Positions 27,055 to 34,919 of a DNA stretch of 64,000 bases are shown here, piece after piece. Under the pieces are notes generated by a model. It had not been told where the DNA came from. It saw only the letters and a program-made list of their open reading frames with translations, and ran no database searches. The position numbers and the translations under genes were made by a program. Each line of letters starts with the position of its first letter. Positions within the stretch are counted from its first letter, which is position 1. Origin of the DNA: SAR324 cluster bacterium (GTDB taxonomy: Bacteria > SAR324 > NAC60-12); assembly GCA_015232315.1 (NCBI GenBank), contig JADFZZ010000007.1:1-64000 (forward strand). The letters run 5' to 3'.

Positions 27055-28233
27055 ATGAGTTCAGTATTGATCGTAGGAACCGGCGGAGTTGGAAGCGTTG
27101 TGGCTCACAAATGCCACCAGATCCCCTCTGTTTTTTCTAAAATAACGCTGGCCAACCGGACTTTGTCCAAAGCCGAGGCCATAAAACAAGCGATTGGGAA
27201 CCCCAAAATTGATACGTATCAGGTCGATGCGGACAACACAGCCGAATTGATCCAGTTGATCAACAAGGTCAAACCTGAACTGGTGATCAATACCGCGTTG
27301 CCGTATCAGGATCTATCCATCATGGAAGCTTGTCTGGCAACCAATGTACATTATCTGGACACGGCGAATTATGAACATCCGGATGAAGCAAAATTCTGTT
27401 ACGCACCCCAATGGGCCTTGCATGAACGCTTTGAACAGAAAGGCTTGATGGCCTTGCTTGGTTGCGGGTTTGATCCGGGTGTGACCAATGTTTACTGTGC
27501 TTACGCCAAAAAACACCATTTTGATGTCATGCACACCATTGATATTCTGGATGCCAATGGCGGCGACCATGGTCAGGCGTTTGCCACCAACTTCAATCCG
27601 GAGATCAATATCCGTGAAATCACTCAGGAAGGTAAATATTATGAAAACCGGGAATGGAAAACCACCCCGCCCCTTTCTGTGCATGAAACATTCGATTTTC
27701 CTGGCATCGGCCCCAAAGAAAAATATCTTCTGTATCATGAGGAACTGGAATCTCTGGTCAAACATTTTCCAGAAATCAAACGCCTCCGGTTCTGGATGAC
27801 TTTCTCGGAAAAATACCTGACACATCTCCGTGTATTGCAAGCGGTTGGCATGACCGCCATCAAACCAGTGAATTACGAGGGACATCAGATCATTCCGATT
27901 CAATTTTTAAAAGCGGTATTGCCCGAACCTTCCTCTCTTGGACCACTGACTAAGGGGAAAACCTGTATCGGTTGTATCATAGAAGGCGAGAAACATGGCA
28001 AACCCGTTAAATATTATGTGTACAACATCTGTGATCATCAGGAATGCTATCAGGAAGTTGGTTCCCAGGCAATCTCCTACACCACCGGTGTTCCGGCCAT
28101 GATTGGCGCCAAAATGATGCTGGAAAAGAAATGGACCGGTAAAGGTGTGTTCAATGTGGAACAGTTCAATCCGGATCCCTTTATGGAAGACCTGAATCGC
28201 TACGGATTGCCCTGGACTGAAACATGGCTTTGA
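27055..28233 (+). CDS. carboxynorspermidine/carboxyspermidine dehydrogenase
   Basis: 392-residue member of the saccharopine dehydrogenase family. The Rossmann motif GTGGVGSVVAHKC lies at residues 8-20 and the pocket segment LGCGFDPGVTNVYCAYA near 140. Together with the decarboxylase encoded 12 bases downstream it defines the alternative spermidine route: reductive condensation of aspartate semialdehyde with putrescine or diaminopropane, then decarboxylation. The pairing, rather than the dehydrogenase sequence alone, argues against lysine metabolism. An upstream SD (CAGGAG) precedes the ATG. Confidence 0.88.
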   Translation: MSSVLIVGTGGVGSVVAHKCHQIPSVFSKITLANRTLSKAEAIKQAIGNPKIDTYQVDADNTAELIQLINKVKPELVINTALPYQDLSIMEACLATNVHYLDTANYEHPDEAKFCYAPQWALHERFEQKGLMALLGCGFDPGVTNVYCAYAKKHHFDVMHTIDILDANGGDHGQAFATNFNPEINIREITQEGKYYENREWKTTPPLSVHETFDFPGIGPKEKYLLYHEELESLVKHFPEIKRLRFWMTFSEKYLTHLRVLQAVGMTAIKPVNYEGHQIIPIQFLKAVLPEPSSLGPLTKGKTCIGCIIEGEKHGKPVKYYVYNICDHQECYQEVGSQAISYTTGVPAMIGAKMMLEKKWTGKGVFNVEQFNPDPFMEDLNRYGLPWTETWL

Positions 28234-28245
28234 GCTGGAGTGCTT

Positions 28246-29382
28246 ATGACAATTGATATTCAACAAATTCCAACGCCCTGTTATGTTTGTGATGAAGCCC
28301 TGCTCCGGAAAAATCTGGAAATTCTGAAACAGGTTCAGGATCAGACAGAATGCAATATTCTGCTCGCACTCAAGGGTTTTTCCATGTTCAGTACCTTTCC
28401 CATTGTGCGGGAATACCTCAGGGGAGTCGCGACGAGTTCTCTGAATGAAGCCCGTCTGGGGTTTGAGGAATTCGGGGGCATGGTCCACATGTACACACCC
28501 GCCTATAAAGAATCAGAGTTTTCTGAGATCATGAACTATGCGGACCATCTGGTGTTTAATTCGTTTGAGCAGTGGAAACGCTTTCGACCGCTGGTTCAAC
28601 GTTCCGGGAAAAAAATTGAATGCGGGATCAGAATCAATCCTGAACATTCCGAAGTGACCACCGAAATTTATGATCCGTGTCAAAAATTTTCCAGGATGGG
28701 TGTGACACAATCCCAGTTTGATGAACAGTCAATGGGGGGATTGACCGGCATTCATTTTCATAATCTTTGTGAAAAAAATTCTGATTCTCTCGAGCGAACC
28801 TGGACTGTGGTTGAAAAAAAATTCGGTCATCTGTTTTCGAGACTGGAATGGATCAATCTCGGTGGTGGTCATCATATCACACGCTCAGATTATGACCTTG
28901 AACGACTCTGCCGTATCATCCGGAATATTCGAAAAAAATATGGTCTGACCGTGTTTCTTGAACCAGGGGAGGCGATTGCGCTCAATGCCGGGATTCTGGT
29001 CGCATCGGTCATGGACACGATGCATAATGGCATGGATATCGCTCTGCTGGATGCGTCAGCCACAACTCACATGCCGGACGTGCTGGAAATGCCTTATCGT
29101 CCCACGATTGTAGGTGCCGGAGTTCCCGATCAATATCCCTATCTGTATCGTCTGGGGGGCACAACCTGCCTTTCCGGTGATATCATCGGTGACTATTCCT
29201 TTCCTCAGCCCTTGAAACCCGGTGACAAACTGGTGTTTGAGGATATGTTGCATTACACCATGGTTAAAAATACCACATTCAATGGCGTGGAACTGCCTTC
29301 CATCGCGATCTGGACAAAAGAGGGAAAACTGGAAGTGGTCAGAAAATTTGGCTATGAGGATTATCGCAACAGGTTGTCCTGA
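28246..29382 (+). CDS. nspC: carboxynorspermidine/carboxyspermidine decarboxylase
   Basis: PLP enzyme of the alanine-racemase-fold decarboxylases, 378 residues. The ATG at 28246 has GGAG five bases upstream; a GTG two codons earlier is less likely. Starts IPTPCYVCDEALLRKN, with the PLP lysine Lys43 in LLALKGFSMF, a substrate/PLP block GIHFHNLCE, the glycine loop LGGGHH and a C-terminal GDIIGDYSF close to the second active site. Forms an operon with the dehydrogenase. Its TGA stop abuts the stop of the convergent phosphatase gene within TGATCA. Confidence 0.92.
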   Translation: MTIDIQQIPTPCYVCDEALLRKNLEILKQVQDQTECNILLALKGFSMFSTFPIVREYLRGVATSSLNEARLGFEEFGGMVHMYTPAYKESEFSEIMNYADHLVFNSFEQWKRFRPLVQRSGKKIECGIRINPEHSEVTTEIYDPCQKFSRMGVTQSQFDEQSMGGLTGIHFHNLCEKNSDSLERTWTVVEKKFGHLFSRLEWINLGGGHHITRSDYDLERLCRIIRNIRKKYGLTVFLEPGEAIALNAGILVASVMDTMHNGMDIALLDASATTHMPDVLEMPYRPTIVGAGVPDQYPYLYRLGGTTCLSGDIIGDYSFPQPLKPGDKLVFEDMLHYTMVKNTTFNGVELPSIAIWTKEGKLEVVRKFGYEDYRNRLS

Positions 29383-31140
29383 TCAGGAGAGCACTTCAAA
29401 ACCAACAAACGTGAGGTCATCGTTAAAATCAGAAAAACCGGCACCATCAAAGCCAATGACCCGTGTCGGGTCAAAGCCGGTATACTGATGAGCAAACTCG
29501 ATCATTTCAGGCAAGATTCTATTCAGGGCAAAGGTGTGTCGTTGACTTAAAAAATCATAGAAAGCGTTTTTTCCCCAGAGTTTTCCTTCGTTGTTGGCAA
29601 TCTCCAGAATTCCATCGGTATAAAAGAGCACTTTGTCCCCAGGTTCCAGAGTGAGCTGTCTTTCATGATAAATCACATCGTTGCTTGAAAACACACCAAC
29701 CATTGTTCCGATTGTCGTAACCGGATGAATCGCATCGGTATTTTGATGCAGAATCACGGCTGGAGGATGCCCCGCGCCACAGTATGATAAAACATGGCTG
29801 TGAGTATCATAAACCGCATAAAAAATGGTGGCGAATTTACCATTTTCCAGTTTCTGGTAAAGGCGCTCATTGGTCAAACGCATCACCTGGGAGGGCGAAG
29901 CTCCTGTCATGGCACTTTCCTGAAACACGACTGAAACCATGAAGGATATGAGCGCCGCAGATATTCCATGCCCTGTCACATCCCCGACGACAATTCCAAA
30001 ACAGCCATTATCCAGATCCAACACATTGTAAAAATCGCCGCCAACCTGCGACATGGGCAAATAGGTCGAGGAGAATTGAATGGCAGGATGAACGGGTAAG
30101 GTTTGTGGCATTAAAAACAGTTGGGTTTCACGGGCCTGTTCGAGTTCCTCCAGCATTTGTTTTTGTAAACGATGCACATCTTCGATTGTGGTTTGATAGG
30201 TTTGCTCCACAAATTTTTGCAGTTCCATTTCCTGTTTCAGTTCTTCATTGTAGAGCCGAGTGGTTCTCAACGCCCCCTGAATCTGCTGGAACATTCTGAT
30301 ATTTTTAACAATCGACAAGGTCATTCGTGCGATGTTCCTGATAAAGTCCAGATCGTCCTCCTTCAACACGATCGTTCCAACCGGACAGGACAGGTTGATG
30401 ACCCCTAACGTCTGCTGTTTATCCGCAAGGGGAATACACAACAAAGTTCTGGGAACATCGTCAGGACTCATGATGTATCGGGGATCATCAAAGGTATTGG
30501 GCACCAGGATCATTGTTTGGGTTTGTGCCGCAAAGCCGGCAATGCCCTGCCCCTGTTTAAACGTTCTGGGTTGAGCGGGACCTGTCAGCGTATCATGGAA
30601 TACTGCTGATGATTCATCCTGCATCACAAAATGAATCCGGCATTCCAGGGTATTTCCGGAATCCATCATGTATGCGGAACTCCAATTCATTCGGGTTCGT
30701 GTGTACAGAATTTTCAGGGTGTTTTTTAATACTTCTTTTTCGAGTTGAATACTGCCCAGAACATCCCCGGCAATTTTCAATGTTTCAAGTTCAGTTGATT
30801 TTTGTTGAAGCAATTGATTCGTCTGTTGAAGATGCCACCAAAGACGTCCGAATTCATCATTCCTTTCAAGAATTAGTGGTTTGTGTGGAAATTTGTTTTC
30901 TCCAAGCAAAACCGCTGAATCCTCGAGAGCCTGTAACACGGAGGTCAGTTGAGTTCCCCAGTAGTGTCCTCCAGTTGCGATCAGAACAGCAAATATCCCC
31001 CAGATCGTGATTCCTGTGAAAATCATTCGGTCTGAAATCGCCACATTGAGTTTCAACAGCATTGTGAAACCTGCGGCAGAACCCAGCAGAAAAGCCGCAA
31101 TTCCAAATAATAGTATTTTTTGTTTAATGGAAATCCACAT
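29383..31140 (-). CDS. membrane-bound GAF-SpoIIE protein phosphatase
   Basis: 585 residues from the ATG at 31140 (MWISIKQKILLFG); the reading frame is open upstream but only from TTG and into repeat DNA. Two membrane helices (about 5-62), a HAMP-like linker, a GAF domain (about 125-290), a coiled coil (about 295-335) and a C-terminal PP2C/SpoIIE domain with the metal-binding aspartates in VGGDFYNVL, VVGDVTGHG and FYTDGILE. SpoIIE phosphatases normally dephosphorylate STAS anti-anti-sigma proteins, yet no STAS gene is nearby. It is the last gene of the minus-strand signalling run. Confidence 0.9.
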   Translation of the reverse strand: MWISIKQKILLFGIAAFLLGSAAGFTMLLKLNVAISDRMIFTGITIWGIFAVLIATGGHYWGTQLTSVLQALEDSAVLLGENKFPHKPLILERNDEFGRLWWHLQQTNQLLQQKSTELETLKIAGDVLGSIQLEKEVLKNTLKILYTRTRMNWSSAYMMDSGNTLECRIHFVMQDESSAVFHDTLTGPAQPRTFKQGQGIAGFAAQTQTMILVPNTFDDPRYIMSPDDVPRTLLCIPLADKQQTLGVINLSCPVGTIVLKEDDLDFIRNIARMTLSIVKNIRMFQQIQGALRTTRLYNEELKQEMELQKFVEQTYQTTIEDVHRLQKQMLEELEQARETQLFLMPQTLPVHPAIQFSSTYLPMSQVGGDFYNVLDLDNGCFGIVVGDVTGHGISAALISFMVSVVFQESAMTGASPSQVMRLTNERLYQKLENGKFATIFYAVYDTHSHVLSYCGAGHPPAVILHQNTDAIHPVTTIGTMVGVFSSNDVIYHERQLTLEPGDKVLFYTDGILEIANNEGKLWGKNAFYDFLSQRHTFALNRILPEMIEFAHQYTGFDPTRVIGFDGAGFSDFNDDLTFVGFEVLS

Positions 31141-31173
31141 AAAACCCGCGGGTTGGTTGATCTCTATGTTTAA

Positions 31174-31424
31174 AACGTTCAAAAAATAACAGGGATAACG
31201 TGCCCCACGGGACGTACAAGGCTGTTAAGTTAAGAAATTACCTGTGAGTAAATCCCCCTTTTCAAAGGGGGCATGGGGGATTTAAAGCTCAGAATAACAT
31301 CCCCCTATCCCCCTTAAGCCAAGGGGGAATTGGTGCCAGTGCCTTCACAGGGCATAACTTAACCGACGTGCACGGGACGTAGGTCACGAGCAAACTTTTA
31401 CTACTTATTTTTTGCCATTCCTTA
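31174..31424 (-). repeat. A-family element A6, shortened, split by B1
   Basis: Reverse-oriented A element lacking the three central hairpins. Left part 31174-31216 and right part 31371-31424 join into CGTGCCCCACGGGACGTAG-type A sequence once B1 and one copy of CACGGGACGTA are removed. The 31141-31502 gap holds nothing else I can name. Confidence 0.75.
31217..31370. mobile_element. B-family MITE-like element, copy B1
   Basis: 154 bp with inverted ends CTGTTAAGTTAAG / CTTAAC-type and two internal G/C stems (CCCCCTTT-tc-AAAGGGGG and CCCCCTT...AAGGGGG). Flanked on both sides by the direct repeat CACGGGACGTA (31206-31216 and 31371-31381), i.e. an 11-bp target duplication within the A6 element. 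Confidence 0.85.
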
Positions 31425-31502
31425 TCCTGTATGTGTGAGTGTCACACATGAGGGCAAGAATCAATCAGATATTGAACGCAACAAAGGGATAAACCCAACC
31501 CC

Positions 31503-34500
31503 TTAGACAAACTCCTTCAGAAAATCATCCAGGGCCTGCATGGTGTGGGTGTAGCATAATTCCATTTGTTGCCAAAGCTCAGGCAAGGGATCAGGAGTTA
31601 CAGAATCAGGCAGATGTTGGAGCTGGTTGAGCAAATCTGACAATTGTTTCGCGCCCAGACATAAAGCCGCACCTTTGATTTTGTGCGCAATCGTCCTGAG
31701 TTGGGAACGATCTTCACTCTTCAGAAACTCCGGGTAGGAGGCGATGACCTCTTCCATTTGCTGCCGCAACATCGTCTGCATGACCTGAAACCCTGACGCG
31801 TTTGTGGTAATCTTAAATTCCTCCAAGAGTTCTGAATCTAGCAACTCGAGCTCTTCAGGGGATGGTTCGACCGCCATGGATGAGGGCTTCGGCGTTTTCA
31901 TAGGGAGTCCCTCATAATTTACGATTTCAATATTTTTGTGGTGAGCGTAGTCCTTCAAAACATTCACCACCGTTTTAATCGTGATGGGTTTGCTGAGATA
32001 GGCATTCATTCCGGCCTCCAGGCATTTTTCCTTATCTCCGGGTAGGGCATTGGCTGTCATTGCAATGATCCGGGGCCTGGTTGCTGAGGGGAGCGTTTTG
32101 ACAAGTTGTCGTGTTGCTTCGAGTCCATCCATTTCAGGCATTTGCACATCCATGAAAATCAGATCATAGTTTTGCTGTTGTGTGACACTCAGCACTTCCA
32201 GTCCATTCGTGGCCAAATCCGCCTCATAGCCCAGTTTTTTCAAAATCATCAGTGTGAGTTTCTGGTTGATGGGGTTGTCTTCCGCCAGCAGGATTTTCAG
32301 GGGGAGTTTTTCCGCCATTTGAGAATCTGCCGTTTTTTCATCCGTTTTGGGGTGGGAAATGATGATCGGAGTTTCGTGAACTGCTGTCAGAAACACAGTG
32401 AACGTCACCACAGACCCCTGCCCCTGAACACTTTCCATGATGATGTTTCCGCCCATCATTTCCACCAGCCTTTTGGCGATCATGAGTCCAAGTCCTGTGC
32501 CGCCAAATTTACGGGTGGTTGACACATCCACCTGGGAAAATTGTTGAAACAGCAGGTTGATTTTATCAGGCGCAATCCCGATGCCGGTGTCTCTCACCCT
32601 GAACAGCAGTTCCACACGGGGTTCTTCTGACAACCTGAGACCCGTCAACTGTTTAAGTTCAACAGTAACCACAACCGCGCCGCTGCTTGTGAATTTCACA
32701 GCATTGCCCAGAAGATTGACCAGAATTTGCCGAAGGCGTGTCACATCTCCTGAAACGATGGCGGGAACCCCCGGTGAAATTTCAGCATGGAGATCAATGT
32801 GTTTATCCACAGCTTTGGCTTCAAGCAGCATCAAACTGCTGTCAAGCAGATCATGAATCAGAAACGGCGCATCCTCGAGGGTCATGTTGCCTGCATCAAT
32901 TTTTGAAAAATCGAGAATGTTATTGATCAGCGAAAGCAGATGCTCGCCGCTCAAATGGATCGTTCGGGCATATTCACGTTGTTCCAGGGTCAGTGGAGTT
33001 TCCATGAGCAGACTGGTCATGCCGATCACACCATTCATCGGGGTCCGGATTTCATGACTCATGCTGGCCAGAAATTCAGCTTTGGCCCGTGACGCCTGTT
33101 CTGCCGCATCCCGGGCCTGTTTCAGATCTTCCTGATAGCGGATATGCCCGGTGATGTCTTCCAACACCCAGATCACGCCCTGCTCCAGGTTGGCCGGATC
33201 AATCGCCTTGCCATTCATGCGCACCCAGATCAGCGTTCCATCACCCCGAAGCATCTGTTGCTCCGTATCAAAAACTTCCCCGCGTTCGAGCACCGGACGG
33301 GAATCGGAGTCAAATTGTTCAAACGCTGCCGACGAGGGATACATTTTTCGGGTGGAATGGTTTTCCATTTCTTCTCTGGGATACTGGAATATCTCCAGGC
33401 ATTTGGGGTTCACCCAGCGTATCACCCGATCAATGACGAGTGAAATCCCGACATTGGCCGTGTCCGCGACAAACCGGAACCGGGCCTCACTTTCCTTGAG
33501 TTGGAGTCCTTCTTCCTTCAGTTGTTCGGTCATGGCGTGGGCGATTTTCTGTGCCCGCCGGTTGATGAAATTCAGGGAGTAAATGACATAAAACAGCAAC
33601 AGGTCAATCAAACTGCCGGCCAGCGCCACAAACAGCGGTTGTCTGGTTTCGCCCTCACTGACAATCCCCGGATGCGAATTGAAATACAGTTTCCAGGTTC
33701 GTCCCTGAATGTTGAGGGTTATCAGTTTGCGCAAATAGGACGCCTTGTGCTGTTCCAGCGAATCCAACCGGGTATTGGTGTCAAACAAAAGTGTTTCGGG
33801 ATTCATGTCCTCCCCGTCAAAAATTTCAAAATCAATTTCAGTATCCCCCGTTCCTAAAATTCCATGCATGAGATCACCGGCCCTGAACGGCGAATACACC
33901 CACCCACTGAAGTGGGCTCGACGTGCTTCAAGGGTTGAGGGAACACTCCGGGTACGATAGGTCGGAATATACATCAGAAAACCTTTTTGAACGGCCTCAC
34001 TGGTTTCCTGGACCAGTGTGATGATCCCTGAGGTTGCCGCAACGCCTTCGTCCCGGGCACGGGACATCGCCCTTCTTCGTGTTTCATTGGACCACATGTC
34101 ATAGCCGAAGGCCCGTTGATTGCGCCAGTCGAAGGGTTCCAGATAGATGATCGCACTGTAGAAATCCCGGACTCCTTCAGGTTTGATGGTGTATTCGGGA
34201 AAGCCCTCCGCACGGATGGACGCTATGTGTTGTTCCCTGTCTTCGGGTCTGACTGGAATGCTGAAACCGATCCCCTGTATTCCCGGCCAATGCCGGTTGA
34301 TGTTTAAGATTTTCACATATTCCGCCCATTCTTTGCGGGAGACGTGCTCTGAAGACGCGAACAAACCGGCGCCTCCCCACAGAACCTGTTCATAAATTTC
34401 CAGGCGATCCTCAATGGCAGTGGCAATCTCATGGGAGCGTAGATTGAACCGTTCAGCAATCCGCTGTTGGACCGAGGTGGAGGTGAAATAATAAGCCCAG

Positions 34501-34625
34501 ATTGTGGCGAGGATGGAGGAACCCAGAATGAGCCAGGCCAACAGTGGATTATGCAGGATGTTCAATAGCCGCTGTTTTTTATTGACCAGCAATTCATCGG
34601 TTTGATTCACGGGTATGGTGTCCAT
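31503..34625 (-). CDS. CHASE-PAS hybrid histidine kinase with receiver and HPt
   Basis: 1040-residue inner-membrane sensor kinase. Membrane helix about 30-50, periplasmic CHASE domain (about 70-310, with WPGIQGIGFSIPV, PEGVRDFYSAIIYLEPFDWRNQRAFGYD), second membrane helix about 335-355, PAS (about 380-495), HisKA with His524 ([11 protein letters not shown]), HATPase (to about 750, GGTGLGLMIAKRL), receiver with Asp826 ([13 protein letters not shown]) and HPt with His981 (IAHKIKGAA). The full His-Asp-His relay ends in the HPt, so a separate receiver must take the phosphate; receiver proteins at 40092 and 58447 are candidates. CHASE domains bind small ligands such as cytokinin-like adenines. Paralogous to the next kinase from HisKA to HPt. 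Confidence 0.93.
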   Translation of the reverse strand: MDTIPVNQTDELLVNKKQRLLNILHNPLLAWLILGSSILATIWAYYFTSTSVQQRIAERFNLRSHEIATAIEDRLEIYEQVLWGGAGLFASSEHVSRKEWAEYVKILNINRHWPGIQGIGFSIPVRPEDREQHIASIRAEGFPEYTIKPEGVRDFYSAIIYLEPFDWRNQRAFGYDMWSNETRRRAMSRARDEGVAATSGIITLVQETSEAVQKGFLMYIPTYRTRSVPSTLEARRAHFSGWVYSPFRAGDLMHGILGTGDTEIDFEIFDGEDMNPETLLFDTNTRLDSLEQHKASYLRKLITLNIQGRTWKLYFNSHPGIVSEGETRQPLFVALAGSLIDLLLFYVIYSLNFINRRAQKIAHAMTEQLKEEGLQLKESEARFRFVADTANVGISLVIDRVIRWVNPKCLEIFQYPREEMENHSTRKMYPSSAAFEQFDSDSRPVLERGEVFDTEQQMLRGDGTLIWVRMNGKAIDPANLEQGVIWVLEDITGHIRYQEDLKQARDAAEQASRAKAEFLASMSHEIRTPMNGVIGMTSLLMETPLTLEQREYARTIHLSGEHLLSLINNILDFSKIDAGNMTLEDAPFLIHDLLDSSLMLLEAKAVDKHIDLHAEISPGVPAIVSGDVTRLRQILVNLLGNAVKFTSSGAVVVTVELKQLTGLRLSEEPRVELLFRVRDTGIGIAPDKINLLFQQFSQVDVSTTRKFGGTGLGLMIAKRLVEMMGGNIIMESVQGQGSVVTFTVFLTAVHETPIIISHPKTDEKTADSQMAEKLPLKILLAEDNPINQKLTLMILKKLGYEADLATNGLEVLSVTQQQNYDLIFMDVQMPEMDGLEATRQLVKTLPSATRPRIIAMTANALPGDKEKCLEAGMNAYLSKPITIKTVVNVLKDYAHHKNIEIVNYEGLPMKTPKPSSMAVEPSPEELELLDSELLEEFKITTNASGFQVMQTMLRQQMEEVIASYPEFLKSEDRSQLRTIAHKIKGAALCLGAKQLSDLLNQLQHLPDSVTPDPLPELWQQMELCYTHTMQALDDFLKEFV

Positions 34626-34663
34626 AAAACCTGTTCCATAATTTTAAAAAAAACCTGTTCTGC

Positions 34664-34679
34664 CGGGCATAAGTGCCCG
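34664..34679 (-). terminator. hairpin in the leader of the CHASE kinase gene
   Basis: CGGGCA-taag-TGCCCG, 39 bases before the ATG at 34625; on the minus strand a T-run follows about 15 bases later. It could be a leftover terminator or an attenuator; the call is weak. Confidence 0.3.
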
Positions 34680-34689
34680 ACCCTAAATC

Positions 34690-34915
34690 TTTAACTATTT
34701 TTTCTGGTTCCCTACCTCTGGTGCACGTCTGTTAAGTTAAGAAATTACCTGCGAGAAAATCCCCCTTTTCAAAGGGGGCATGGGGGATTTAACGCTCAGA
34801 ATAACATCCCCCTAACCCCCTTAAACCAAGGGGGAATTGGTGCCAGTGCCTTCACAGGACTTAACTTAACAGACGTGTACCTCTGGCGAGGAACCTTCCT
34901 CTTATTCTTTTGCCA
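34690..34915. repeat. F-type element split by B2
   Basis: CTGGTTCCCTACCTCTGG on the left and CTCTGGCGAGGAACCTTCC... TTATTCTTTTGCCATTC on the right rejoin to an F-type unit when B2 is removed. The right end carries the same GGCAAAAGAATAAG head as A elements (reverse strand) and stops on the stop codon of the next gene. Confidence 0.6.
34722..34877. mobile_element. B-family MITE-like element, copy B2
   Basis: 156 bp. Terminal inverted repeats CACGTCTGTTAAGTTAAG and CTTAACTTAACAGACGTG are perfect over 18 bp. Direct repeats TACCTCTGG flank it (34713-34721 and 34878-34886), a 9-bp target duplication. Confidence 0.9.
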
Positions 34916-34919
34916 TTCG

